64,000 bases of DNA from JAFGGG01 sp964634205 (lineage in GTDB: Bacteria > Spirochaetota > Spirochaetia > SZUA-6 > RPPD01): positions 1 through 64,000 of the forward strand of contig CAZWKE010000011.1 in NCBI GenBank assembly GCA_964634205.1, written 5' to 3'. Each line of letters starts with the position of its first letter. Position 1 is the first letter of the stretch. The translations under genes and the position numbers were made by a program. Under the pieces are notes generated by a model, which saw only the letters and a program-made list of their open reading frames with translations, was not told where the DNA came from and did no database searches. Shown here piece by piece: positions 24,761-34,050 of the stretch.

Positions 24761-26709
24761 TACCGTCTCCTTAGGAATTCTCCCTCAACCGGCTCATATC
24801 TAGTCATCCGTATTCGCTTTCCTTCCAGGACATAGGTAACGGACTTTTGCTCTACCCTGACCTTGTCCATAACATCCTTCAAATAGATTTTTACACCGGG
24901 GAATACACGCTCGGAGGCGGATATTTTTCCTTTGATTTTGAGGGAGGCCAGATGATGTTTGATCTCTTCCATTTGGGTTTTGGTTTCTTTCATATCAGAG
25001 AGCAGCTTCATGCGTTTTTCGTTTAACTCAAGCAGGTATTTCTCTTTTTCCTCCGGTAGATTTTTTTGAACCTTTTTTAAATTTTCCAGTGTATTGATGT
25101 TTCTTTCCAACTCCTCCATCTCTTTGGTAAATCCATCGAACGTGTTGTTCAACTCTATCAGTTTTTCTTTGCTCCTCGGATCATACCCTACCTCCAAAAT
25201 CGTTTCCGCACCGGCTACGGAACCCAGGTTCTTTGCATTGATCTCCTCGGACGCACGCAGCCTGCCGCCGACAATGGAAGCCCTTCTGCCCTGGCAGATT
25301 ATCTTTTTATTTGAGTCCACAAACGAGTGAAGGATTCCGTCCGTTACGATAACATTGTTTTCAGCTTCAATATACGCGTGTTCAATGAATTTTGCATAGA
25401 CATTTTTACCGCAGCGAATCTTTCCCTCGTTTTTACCCAGGATACCCTGATGGACTATGATATCGCCTTCGGCATCAAGTACCGCCTTTCCCACGTTGCC
25501 GGTTACCTCTATGTTGCCGGCAGCCTTGACCGAAAATCCGTCCTCAACATTCCCGCGAACTATGACCGTTCCCAGGAACAGAATATTACCGGTATGCAGG
25601 TTTACGTCACCCGGTACGGTGTATACCGGCTCCACATTCAATTTTCCGTTTAAAAGAATTACCTGTCCATTAATCTCGGAAATGGCGGTCATCCCGTCTT
25701 CGGACAGTTTTACGTTTTTTCCTACAGAAATCACAGTATCTTTGCCCGGTTTGGCGGGCATTGTCTTTCCGGTAACGGTCTGACCGTCCCTTCCCCGTTC
25801 CGGTGGTATTTTCTTTGCAATCTGCTGGCCGGCCACCACATTTTCAATCAGATTCAGATCCTTAAAATCAACCCGGCCGTTCTTCTCTTTGAGTATGATC
25901 GTTGAGTGGTCCGTATTAAAATTATAAACAATTTTAGCATCATTGCCGTTTGCCTGTTTCTGCCCTTCGGCAATCATTATTTCTTCATTATAGATGGGGT
26001 TTTCTTCAAGGTGTTGTAACGCTTCCTCTTTTATTCCGAATACGACACGGTTGTTTTTCAGATAACTTCTGATGGTTTCGGCATTCAGATCAGATCCGCC
26101 GGGTCCCGGAGCCTGCAGCAGCAGGTAGGCCTTCATCTCCATATCGGCAATACTGACCGACATCACCGGGTCATTCGCGGGAACATACTCATAGTTGGCG
26201 ATTTTAACATAGTTTCCGTCAGAGTACCGCACAACTTTTTTTACCAGTTCCTCATTGTAATGCCCGATATTCCGCTTCATTATCATATTTTTTGCCAAAT
26301 CCACGGTAACCCGTCTTCCGGTTCCGGTTGGTTTGGTTACCTTAATAAACACCCCGTCCGGCTGCAGACGCACACTCACCTTACCGTCCCTGTTCCGCGC
26401 GTGCTCCTCAAAATCCATCTTCATGTTACCGGCGTCAAGCATATCCTCGGCAAAAATATCCTGGGCATCCACCCCGCCTGATGAGGCATAGGCGATCAGC
26501 TCCCAGTCTCCGCCGCCCATGCCCATCACCTTTTTGCTTCCGCGCTTTATTATCTCATATTCAATTTTTTTTACCGGCAGTCCCAGTTGGATAGCCGCCT
26601 CACGCAGGGCATCATCAAGTGTTTTTCCCTTTGCGTGGATACTTTTATTATTCATATCCTTTTCGTAAAGGGTCTTCATATATTTTCTTAGCTGATCAAG
26701 TTTGATCAC
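24760..26709 (-). CDS. FapA/DUF342 polymerisation-domain protein
   Basis: A 649-residue protein. An N-terminal Jag-N-like segment (IHAKGKTLDDALREAAIQLG) is followed by the FapA/DUF342 body: PPERGRDGQTVTGK, then the right-handed beta-helix with repeated GNIEVTGNVGKAVLDAEGDI- and IVHQGILGKNEGKI-like turns, then a coiled coil (about 530-600). The family is common next to fliA in spirochaetes and Clostridia. FapA has been linked to polar positioning and flagellar number in other bacteria. It starts one base after the sigma-28 stop codon, so cotranslation is likely. Confidence 0.85.
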   Translation of the reverse strand: MIKLDQLRKYMKTLYEKDMNNKSIHAKGKTLDDALREAAIQLGLPVKKIEYEIIKRGSKKVMGMGGGDWELIAYASSGGVDAQDIFAEDMLDAGNMKMDFEEHARNRDGKVSVRLQPDGVFIKVTKPTGTGRRVTVDLAKNMIMKRNIGHYNEELVKKVVRYSDGNYVKIANYEYVPANDPVMSVSIADMEMKAYLLLQAPGPGGSDLNAETIRSYLKNNRVVFGIKEEALQHLEENPIYNEEIMIAEGQKQANGNDAKIVYNFNTDHSTIILKEKNGRVDFKDLNLIENVVAGQQIAKKIPPERGRDGQTVTGKTMPAKPGKDTVISVGKNVKLSEDGMTAISEINGQVILLNGKLNVEPVYTVPGDVNLHTGNILFLGTVIVRGNVEDGFSVKAAGNIEVTGNVGKAVLDAEGDIIVHQGILGKNEGKIRCGKNVYAKFIEHAYIEAENNVIVTDGILHSFVDSNKKIICQGRRASIVGGRLRASEEINAKNLGSVAGAETILEVGYDPRSKEKLIELNNTFDGFTKEMEELERNINTLENLKKVQKNLPEEKEKYLLELNEKRMKLLSDMKETKTQMEEIKHHLASLKIKGKISASERVFPGVKIYLKDVMDKVRVEQKSVTYVLEGKRIRMTRYEPVEGEFLRRR

Positions 26710-26710
26710 G

Positions 26711-27499
26711 TTACATTATTCCTTTTTTCAGGCTTGTCAGCTTTGCCCGCAAGCGTAAAATCGCTTTCGTATGCAGCTGCGATACCCTGGACTCCGTTAC
26801 TGAGAGTACCTCTCCTATCTCTTTTAAAGTTAAGTCTTCATAATAGTAAAGGACAAGCACTTTTTTTTCCTTTTCCGGAAGCTCATTGATGGCCTCAATA
26901 ATGACCCGCTTGATTTCATTTTTTTCTACTATTATATCGGGGTTCAAACTGGAGGGAGACTCAATACTCTCCGCGATTGATATTTTATCATTGTCCTCAC
27001 CGGTATACCAGATATCATGGATTGACATGATTGATGTTCCGCTTATCTTCAGCATAAGGTTCTGGTAATCATCATTTGAGATGTTCATGGCCTTGGCAAT
27101 CTCCTTATCGGATGCGGACCTTCCCAACTGGCCCTCAAGATGCGATATAGTATCTTCAACCTCGCGTGATTTTTGCCTGACCGAACGCGGGACCCAATCG
27201 ATGGAGCGAAGCTCATCAAATATCGAACCACGTATACGAGTGACCGCGTAGGTTTTAAATTTTACATGCTTGTCCGGATCGAATTTTTCAATAGCGTCAA
27301 AAAGACCGAACACGCCGTAACCGACAAGATCCTCGAATTCCACATTCTGCGGCATGCCGATCGCAACCTTTCCGGCCACGTATTTTACCAGAGGGGCATA
27401 CTGCTTTACAAAAAAATCACGAATATTCGGATCCTTTGTTTTTCGATACGCCCGCCATAATTCTTCTTCGGATTTCTTTTTTAATACCTCATCGGCCAT
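26711..27499 (-). CDS. fliA: flagellar sigma factor sigma-28 (FliA/WhiG type)
   Basis: A 262-residue sigma-70-family protein without region 1.1. Region 2 (LVKYVAGKVAIGMP, FEDLVGYGVFGLFDAIEKFD, FKTYAVTRIRGSIFDELR) and region 4 (LPEKEKKVLVLYYYEDLTLK, EIGEVLSVTESRVSQLH) are clear, and the SIDWVPRSVR stretch is typical of FliA/WhiG. It directs late flagellar genes such as flaB. ATG 27499 is chosen because AAGGA precedes it and it matches the family start; an ATG seven codons upstream is weaker. It overlaps the end of the TVEG-repeat gene. Confidence 0.95.
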   Translation of the reverse strand: MADEVLKKKSEEELWRAYRKTKDPNIRDFFVKQYAPLVKYVAGKVAIGMPQNVEFEDLVGYGVFGLFDAIEKFDPDKHVKFKTYAVTRIRGSIFDELRSIDWVPRSVRQKSREVEDTISHLEGQLGRSASDKEIAKAMNISNDDYQNLMLKISGTSIMSIHDIWYTGEDNDKISIAESIESPSSLNPDIIVEKNEIKRVIIEAINELPEKEKKVLVLYYYEDLTLKEIGEVLSVTESRVSQLHTKAILRLRAKLTSLKKGIM

Positions 27500-28633
27500 G
27501 TTTTTTTGGTCCTTCCTCATCTCGTTTTATTATCGTACGCACGGCTTGTGCATACACCTGGGGATCGTGTTTTTTATTCAAAGAGTCACCAATTTTGGAA
27601 CTTACCTGCGGGAAATTACTATCTTCACCCGGCTCATCATTTTTCAGCACCATGAACGAGTTCTCCAAAACTCCCATATCAGGGAGTTCATCCAGTTCTT
27701 CATTTCCGATAGTTTCCGCTGGATTTTCCCCCGTGCTTTCCGTAATGCCTTCCGCGGTGCTTTGCGCGGTGTCTTCCATGTTACCTTCCACAGTGCCTTC
27801 CACAGTGCCTTCCACAGTGCCTTCCACAGTGCCTTCCACAGTGCCTTCCANNNNNNNNNNNNNNNNNNNNNNNNNNNNNNNNNNNNNNNNNNNNNNNNNN
27901 NNNNNNNNNNNNNNNNNNNNNNNNNNNNNNNNNNNNNNNNNNNNNNNNNNCCTTCCACAGTGCCTTCCACAGTGCCTTCCACAGTGCCTTCCACAGTGCC
28001 TTCCACAGTGCCTTCCGCAGCGCTTTCCGCCGCATCCTGTGTAAAAGCAGGTATCTCCGACCCTTCCGTATCCGCCGGTATTTCCTTCCCTTCGGGTGCT
28101 TCGGCAGCGGCTGTTTCCGCTGCTTCCATTGCTGATGCTTCCCGCCCGGTCATTATCTCATAATCCTGTGAAATATTATTCCTGTACTCATCAGCCGTTA
28201 CTTCTTCACTGATACTATCACTTTCCTCATCCCCTCGTTCAAAGGCGGGGGATTCATCCATAGCGTCATAGTTTTCTTCATCACCGCCGAGTTCTTCCGT
28301 GGCTTCTGCCTCTTCCGCACTTTCCGTCTCATCCATGTCTTCCGTATCTTCCAACAGTGAGCCGCCGATTACAGGATTTTCCTCCGGCAGAACGATATCG
28401 ATATTTTCATTTGTTTCCCTGTCGGTTGCGGATTTATAATCGGGGTTGAATATCTCCGGAGTAAAACGGTTCAAAAGGTAGCTTGCCGCGGCGCCGATAC
28501 CGGCAAAAACAACGGCAAAAATAATGGCACGAAATAATATTATTAAAAACGGATTACCGCTGAAAAGTCCTACCAAAAATGATAAACCAAACCCTATGAT
28601 CCCCGTATATGCCGCAATATTCCAGCGTATCAT
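27489..28633 (-). CDS. membrane protein with TVEG tandem repeats, interrupted by an assembly gap
   Basis: The N-terminus has two hydrophobic helices (about residues 6-24 and 28-52). A long acidic region rich in Glu, Asp, Ser and Ala follows, then an array of Thr-Val-Glu-Gly repeats encoded by a 12-base unit. The array contains 100 N. The C-terminal part (GNEELDELPDMGVLENSFMV, then VSSKIGDSLNKKHDPQVYAQ and AVRTIIKRDEEGPKKHGR) continues in another frame because 100 is a placeholder length, so the entry spans the gap and is not translatable as written. It lies between flhG and fliA. I recognise no family; an inner-membrane protein with a cytoplasmic acidic tail is likely. Confidence 0.7.
27784..28022 (-). 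repeat. 12-base tandem repeat (TVEG codons)
   Basis: The plus-strand unit CCTTCCACAGTG occurs five times in full left of the gap (from 27784), with a sixth cut by the gap, and five times in full right of it (27951-28010), followed by a variant unit. All units are identical at base level. The minus-strand reading is ACT GTG GAA GGC. Diverged versions continue on both sides (AEGITES, TAQSTAEG). Confidence 0.93.
27851..27950. other. assembly gap (100 N)
   Basis: One hundred N bases inside the 12-base repeat. The round length is a scaffold placeholder. If all units are perfect, the true missing length must be 5 plus a multiple of 12. Confidence 0.98.
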
Positions 28634-28690
28634 TTTTTTCTACCCCTCATTAAAAGATTATGAGAAAAACCTTTCACCGTCAAGACGGTT

Positions 28691-29548
28691 TTAGTTTCCA
28701 AAAAGTTTCTTTAAAAATCGCGATATTCCTCTCCCTTCCCTATATTCGATATTTTCCAGCCTGCTGATAATATGCTTGATACAGATCGATGCTTTGCCGT
28801 GTGGGTCCATGGAATAAAAGGGGCGCTGCTTGATCACCGCATTATGCACCAGCTTGTCATCATACACAAAACCAAGGTAATCCACCTTGATGTTCAGAAA
28901 ATTACTCGCAATAGAGATAACCCTGTTGGCAACTTTTTTTCCCTCGATCACGGACCCCACCCTGTTTACCACAAGCTTCAAACCAAGATCAAGGTTCTCT
29001 ATTTCCGTAGCGATTATTTTGATAATCCCGTAGGCATCGGTAATGGCCGTGGGTTCCGGCGTGGTGACGATAATGACATCATCCGCGGCCGCGATGAAGG
29101 AAATGACGTTATTCGATACTCCGGCGCCCGTATCTATAATAATGATGTCGGCATTGGCCAATTCATCAAGTTCCTGAATAAAAATCTTTCGTTCGTCCTC
29201 ACTTAAGTTTGCTATCTTGGAAAATCCCGAGGCACCGGCAACAATCTTGATTCCGAAATTGGTGTCCATGATGATGTCTTTCATTTTTTTCTGCTGCCGG
29301 ATGACGTGGTAAAGATTGTATTTGGGAATTACTCCCAGGACGACATTTACATTGGCAAGACCCAGGTCCGCATCCATTACGGTAACTTTTTTCCCCATCT
29401 GCGCATAGGCCAGGGCCAGGTTAATGGCAAGGTTCGTTTTTCCCACCCCTCCCTTGCCGCTTGAAACCGTAATAATCCGGGTTGCCGAACGGTGATTCGA
29501 GTTTTTGCTCTGCATTAACTCTCTAAGTTTTTCTGCCTGATCAGCCAT
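28691..29548 (-). CDS. flhG: FlhG/FleN/YlxH, MinD-like ATPase
   Basis: A 285-residue MinD-family ATPase with the deviant Walker A GKGGVGKT (residues 31-38), MDADLGLANVNVVLG and IIIDTGAGVS. With FlhF it sets flagellar number and position. An N-terminal activation segment (MADQAEKLRELMQSK) resembles the FlhF-stimulating peptide of other FlhG proteins. ATG 29548 is chosen because GGAG lies eight bases upstream; an ATG seven codons earlier overlaps the flhF end. Confidence 0.93.
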   Translation of the reverse strand: MADQAEKLRELMQSKNSNHRSATRIITVSSGKGGVGKTNLAINLALAYAQMGKKVTVMDADLGLANVNVVLGVIPKYNLYHVIRQQKKMKDIIMDTNFGIKIVAGASGFSKIANLSEDERKIFIQELDELANADIIIIDTGAGVSNNVISFIAAADDVIIVTTPEPTAITDAYGIIKIIATEIENLDLGLKLVVNRVGSVIEGKKVANRVISIASNFLNIKVDYLGFVYDDKLVHNAVIKQRPFYSMDPHGKASICIKHIISRLENIEYREGRGISRFLKKLFGN

Positions 29549-29552
29549 GTAG

Positions 29553-30734
29553 TTAGCTCCACATCTCATTTAAAACTTTATCTCTGCTGCCGTATTTCTT
29601 TTCCAGGTATTCACGATTAATGGTAAATCCTTCGAGCTGCATGAGAAAGCGGATTACCGAAGCTCTTTCTATATCCTGCGGTACCTTCTGGCCGTCGGTA
29701 ATAAAAACCGCCGATTTACGTTTTTTTGACATTATACTTATGATATTACCGATTTGCGAGGTCTCGTCAAGCTTTGTGATGATAATCGATTCGTATTTAA
29801 ACGGCTCGTACTGCTGAAAAATCTCATCCAGATCACGGTATTTGGTTGTAGCGCTTACCGCCAGAAAGGTCTCCGTTTTGCTGCCGCAATTATCCAGCAG
29901 TTCCTTCATCTCGCCCAGCTTCTTATAATCCTTCTGACTTTTTCCTATGGTGTCAAGAAGAATAAGATCAACATCATTATACAGCGCAATCAGTTTTTTC
30001 AGGTCCGAAGGCGTTTCGGCAAACGATACCGGAATCCGCATAATATCTCCATAGGTTTCTATCTGCTGTTTGGCTCCTATCCGATAGTTGTCGATCGTAA
30101 TGATCCGTACGCTTAAGGGTTTTTTTCCGTTTCCCGCCACACCGAAAAGCGCCGCCAGTTTGGCCACCGTTGTGGTTTTCCCTACACCGGTCGGTCCGAC
30201 AACCGTAATAATCGTCGGTTGCTTTTCAGCCTGCGGCCGATGCTCATAGATTTGTATGCCTTCGGCGATCCATTCCACAACCGTACCCTTCATTTTTCCG
30301 ACATTTTCAAGTTCGATTACCGAAAAATCGTTCAACATTTTTTCGCATAGTTGTTTTGTATATTCATGTGAAAAATCATTCTCATACAACAGTTCCTTTA
30401 TCTGCTCCACGGCCGGCGGATGCCTTTTTATCGGGGCAACGGTTTTTCCGATATCGTATTTTAATTCTTTTAACTCCTTCAAAATGTAGTTGAGCGTCTG
30501 TTCCTTTTTTGCACTTTCCAGTATCTTTAGTTTTTCATCCTGGATATTTATTTTCTTACTGTTGTTCTCCGCTATGTACCCGGTAATCTCCACTCCTTCA
30601 TGCGAAAACATACCCAGAAAGCCACCCAGACGAATATTCCGGTAGGTAAGTATCTTCCCGTTTTCACCGTACTGCAGCTTCATTTTGTCGATCGCCTCAC
30701 GGTGTGTGTGCGCCTGTATGGTAAAATATTGCAT
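29553..30734 (-). CDS. flhF: flagellar biosynthesis GTPase FlhF
   Basis: A 393-residue SRP-type GTPase with an N-terminal basic B domain (MQYFTIQAHTHREAIDKMKL), then N and G domains: GPTGVGKTTTVAKLAALFG, ITIDNYRIGAKQQIETY, LLDTIGKSQKD, ITKLDETSQIGNI. FlhF recruits early flagellar parts to the pole, matching the polar insertion of spirochaete flagella. ATG 30734 is fixed by AGGGGAG five bases upstream; a TTG-led extension of 12 residues overlaps flhA. Confidence 0.95.
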   Translation of the reverse strand: MQYFTIQAHTHREAIDKMKLQYGENGKILTYRNIRLGGFLGMFSHEGVEITGYIAENNSKKINIQDEKLKILESAKKEQTLNYILKELKELKYDIGKTVAPIKRHPPAVEQIKELLYENDFSHEYTKQLCEKMLNDFSVIELENVGKMKGTVVEWIAEGIQIYEHRPQAEKQPTIITVVGPTGVGKTTTVAKLAALFGVAGNGKKPLSVRIITIDNYRIGAKQQIETYGDIMRIPVSFAETPSDLKKLIALYNDVDLILLDTIGKSQKDYKKLGEMKELLDNCGSKTETFLAVSATTKYRDLDEIFQQYEPFKYESIIITKLDETSQIGNIISIMSKKRKSAVFITDGQKVPQDIERASVIRFLMQLEGFTINREYLEKKYGSRDKVLNEMWS

Positions 30735-30744
30735 ACTACTCCCC

Positions 30745-32832
30745 TTATTCATTAATTGATATTGTTCCAACGGACTCTACCTTAACGTCCGTTACAATCT
30801 CCGGTACCGATATTACCACAAGTTGTGCCAACTCTCTTTTCGTACTGTCTTTTACCAATGGCCTCGCGGCCTCGGAGCAGAGTATCACCGGCATTACCCC
30901 CCGATCCTGAACCGCCTTAACGGTATTTAAACACGCATTAATCCATTTTCGCTGTAAAGCCGGCTCCATGGCCGCGCTTAATCCCGTACCGGTTTCAACT
31001 CTTGAATCGATTATCTTTTTCTCAAGCTCAGGATCAATGGTAAGCACACGCAGTACCCGCTGTTCATCGGCATACTGTAAACAGATCTGCCGTCCCAACG
31101 CCTGGCGGGCTTTTTCAATCAAATAGCTGATATCCTTGGTTACCGGGGCAAAATCAGCAAGTGATTCCAGGATGGCTACGATATTCCTGACTGAAACCTG
31201 TTCATTCAGCAACCCCTGCAGCACTTTCTGTATTTCACCGACAGCGAGAGTCTTTAACACCTCATCTACCACCGCCGGATAGTCGGAACGCAGGGTATCC
31301 ATGATCGACTGCACCTCCTGCCTTCCCAACAGTTCTTCCGCGTGCTGCTTTATTATCTCCGTGAGATGTGTGGCAATAATTGACGGTGGATCAACCACCG
31401 TATACCCCAACTGTTCAGCCCTGTCTCTTTGGTCCTCGCCTATCCATACCGCGGGCAGGCCGAATGTCGGATCCTGGGTTTTTTCTCCCTGGAGTTTTTC
31501 CTTTTCCCCGCTTGGATTGATGGCAAGGTATCGTCCCATACGGATTTTGCCGCGGCCTACCTCAACCCCTTTTATCTTGAAACAGTATTCGGGAGGATCA
31601 AGCCGCATATTATCGATGATTCTAATCCTCGGAACAACAAGCCCAAGGTCAAGAGCAGCCTCCCGCCGGATGCGGGTTATCCTGTCCAGCAGTTCCGCGC
31701 CGTGCTCCTTATCAACCAGAGGAATAAGTCCGTATCCAAGCTCCAGCGACAAGGGGTCCAGGGGTACAACCGGGGATATCTCCGTGGGGGCCCGCTGCGC
31801 CTGATCGGAGGCTTCCTTCATTTTTACCTTCTCTTCTTTTACCATGATGTTCCTGGACAACGTATAGGCCATAAAGCCGAATAATCCGCCGAGGGGCCAT
31901 AACACATACCAGGGAAATCCCGGTAAAAATCCCATCAACATTAAAAATATCATACCCACAAGGTAGGGCTTAGACTGGTGGGAAAACTGCCTGGTTACAT
32001 CGGCACCAAAGCTGGCGTCCGACACCGCCCTGGTAACGATGATACCGGTTGCCGTGGATATCAACAGGGTAGGCAGTTGGGTGACCAGCCCGTCACCGAT
32101 GGTCAGTGAAATATAGGTATGTACGGCGTCCGTCCAACTCTCACCATGAAGGGTCATACCCACAATAAGCCCGCCGATCATGTTGATAAGGGTGATTAAA
32201 ATACCGACTTTGACGTTTCCGGACACAAACTTGGAAGCACCGTCCATAGCACCGTAAAAATCAACCTCACGCTGAATCTCGTTCTTTTTCCTGGTTGCTT
32301 CTTCTTCGGTGATAAGACCGGAGTTGTACTCTGCCTCCACGGACATCTGCTTACCGGGGAGCGCGTCCAGGGTAAAGCGTGCCGCCACCTCGGCAACACG
32401 GGTTGAACCCTTGGTGATGACGATAAACTGAACCGCGATAATAACAATAAAGATAATCAGCCCGATGATATATCCGGTAAACGCCTCCGAAGAACCGGTG
32501 ACAAAAGCACCGAATGCCCGGACGATATGACCACCGAAATTCTTGCCCTGCGACAGGATCAGTCTGGTAGATGAAACATTCAGGGCCAGGCCGAAGACGG
32601 TCAGTATCAATAACATTGTGGGAAAGACCGAAAAATCCAGCACCCGCTTAGAGAACAGGACGATAAGGATCACCAATAAACTCATTACCAGGTTTACCGC
32701 CATAAACGTATCAAGAATAAACGCCGGCAGCGGGACTAAGAGCATCAGGACGATTACGATAACGCCCGCGGCTATCGCCAGATCACTCTTGCGTTTGGTG
32801 AGATATCCGAATACCTGGGGTACATCCGCCAT
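30745..32832 (-). CDS. flhA: flagellar export gate protein FlhA
   Basis: A 695-residue protein of standard FlhA length. The N-terminal half has about eight membrane helices, the FHIPEP-type cytoplasmic loop (TRVAEVAARFTLDALPGKQM, SVEAEYNSGLI), and the C-terminal half the cytoplasmic nonameric ring. It forms the export channel ring that receives chaperone-substrate complexes. It sits between flhB and flhF. Confidence 0.97.
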   Translation of the reverse strand: MADVPQVFGYLTKRKSDLAIAAGVIVIVLMLLVPLPAFILDTFMAVNLVMSLLVILIVLFSKRVLDFSVFPTMLLILTVFGLALNVSSTRLILSQGKNFGGHIVRAFGAFVTGSSEAFTGYIIGLIIFIVIIAVQFIVITKGSTRVAEVAARFTLDALPGKQMSVEAEYNSGLITEEEATRKKNEIQREVDFYGAMDGASKFVSGNVKVGILITLINMIGGLIVGMTLHGESWTDAVHTYISLTIGDGLVTQLPTLLISTATGIIVTRAVSDASFGADVTRQFSHQSKPYLVGMIFLMLMGFLPGFPWYVLWPLGGLFGFMAYTLSRNIMVKEEKVKMKEASDQAQRAPTEISPVVPLDPLSLELGYGLIPLVDKEHGAELLDRITRIRREAALDLGLVVPRIRIIDNMRLDPPEYCFKIKGVEVGRGKIRMGRYLAINPSGEKEKLQGEKTQDPTFGLPAVWIGEDQRDRAEQLGYTVVDPPSIIATHLTEIIKQHAEELLGRQEVQSIMDTLRSDYPAVVDEVLKTLAVGEIQKVLQGLLNEQVSVRNIVAILESLADFAPVTKDISYLIEKARQALGRQICLQYADEQRVLRVLTIDPELEKKIIDSRVETGTGLSAAMEPALQRKWINACLNTVKAVQDRGVMPVILCSEAARPLVKDSTKRELAQLVVISVPEIVTDVKVESVGTISINE

Positions 32833-32895
32833 TTTTTTTACCTTTTACCCTTTCTTATTGGTGCGGACCCCGCACCTTTATCTATTTCCAGCATC

Positions 32896-34050
32896 TCAGA
32901 TAACCTCCTGGCCTGCACCCTTTAACCGATATATCTCGGCAAGGATGGTGGCGATTACTTCATAAAACTTTTCCGGGATTACCTCTCCGATCTCAACCTC
33001 GCCGTACAGCGCCCTGGCAAGCGGTTTGTTTTCGATGACCGGCACCTCATTTTCCAGGGCAATCTCTTTTATCTTTTGGGCGATGATATCGGCTCCCTTG
33101 GCCGTAACCGTCGGGGCGTTCATGGTGAGTCTCTCCCATTCCAGGGCGATGGCAAAATGGGTGGGGTTGGTGATTACTACATCAGCCTTGGGAACAGCCT
33201 TCAGCATGTTCCGCGTCATGATTTCACGCATCCGCTCACGCAGCCTGCTTTTTACCAGCGGATCCCCTTCGTACATCTTCCGCTCTTCCTTTAATTCCTG
33301 ACGCGACATCTTTAATCGCTCACGATGCAGCCTGCGTTGAAACATGTAATCGGCAATCGAAAGCATCAGCAACAGGATTCCCGCCTCCAGAATGATCCTG
33401 AAGGCCAGCGATGAGATAAGCTCAACACCGTAGAAGAAATGGAGTTTTACCAGGTTCATGATTTTCGGCATTTCCGCCTGAATATTTAAAAAGGCCAGGA
33501 TGGCGACCAGTATAACCTTAACGATTGATTTAAGAAAATTGAATCCCGCCTCCGCGGAAAACATGGCCCGTTTAAAGAACTTGCCGAATCGTGGTATGAT
33601 CTTGTTAATATTCGGGGTAATCGGTTTTACGGTAAATAAAAACCCCACTTGTACCAGATTACTCATCAGCGCGGTGATAAAAACAACCCCGACTATCGGC
33701 AAGGCAAGTCGTATGAAAAAAGTGAATACCGCGGTTGCGGTAATCGCTGTAGTGGTAACATCTATTTCGCAGGAACGCTCTAAAAAATAGCGCATCATCT
33801 CTAAAAATGTTTTCAACAGGTAGGTGGCCAGAAGCGCGATCGCGCTGATCCCTACTATCAGAATCAGGGCGGAACTGAACTCGGCGGATTTAACCACCCG
33901 CCCTTCTTCACGGGCTTTGCGCAGCTTATGCTCGGTAGGCTCTTCTGTTCTGCCCTCATCCTCCGCGGCAAACCACTGCAGGTGGACGTGTTTTAACGGC
34001 GGCGGTAAGGGATCGCGTAATGTTTGATACCAAAAAAGTTCTTCCGTCAT
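32896..34050 (-). CDS. flhB: flagellar export switch protein FlhB
   Basis: A 384-residue protein with an N-terminal cytoplasmic head (RTEEPTEHKLRKAREEGRV), four membrane helices and a cytoplasmic domain. It carries the autocleavage motif NPTH in VVITNPTHFAIALEW. Cleavage switches export from rod/hook to filament substrates. The start is ATG 34050, overlapping the fliR stop by one base (TAATG). A second, cleavage-site-free copy of the C-terminal domain is encoded at 18918-19169. Confidence 0.96.
   Translation of the reverse strand: MTEELFWYQTLRDPLPPPLKHVHLQWFAAEDEGRTEEPTEHKLRKAREEGRVVKSAEFSSALILIVGISAIALLATYLLKTFLEMMRYFLERSCEIDVTTTAITATAVFTFFIRLALPIVGVVFITALMSNLVQVGFLFTVKPITPNINKIIPRFGKFFKRAMFSAEAGFNFLKSIVKVILVAILAFLNIQAEMPKIMNLVKLHFFYGVELISSLAFRIILEAGILLLMLSIADYMFQRRLHRERLKMSRQELKEERKMYEGDPLVKSRLRERMREIMTRNMLKAVPKADVVITNPTHFAIALEWERLTMNAPTVTAKGADIIAQKIKEIALENEVPVIENKPLARALYGEVEIGEVIPEKFYEVIATILAEIYRLKGAGQEVI

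Noticed and set aside
27851..27950. True frameshift in the TVEG gene
   Set aside because: The shift comes only from the 100-N placeholder; repeat phase shows the real gap length cannot be 100.
27784..28022. CRISPR array
   Set aside because: The units are 12 bases long and directly adjacent with no spacers, and they are in frame inside a gene.
27354..28163. Long plus-strand frames across the repeat array
   Set aside because: The 12-base unit contains no stop codon in most frames, so several frames stay open. Only the minus-strand reading has membrane helices and a sensible start.
28661..28690. Terminator after flhG
   Set aside because: ACCGTC/GACGGT can pair, but the T run is separated from the stem by several purines and the downstream gene is in the same direction.
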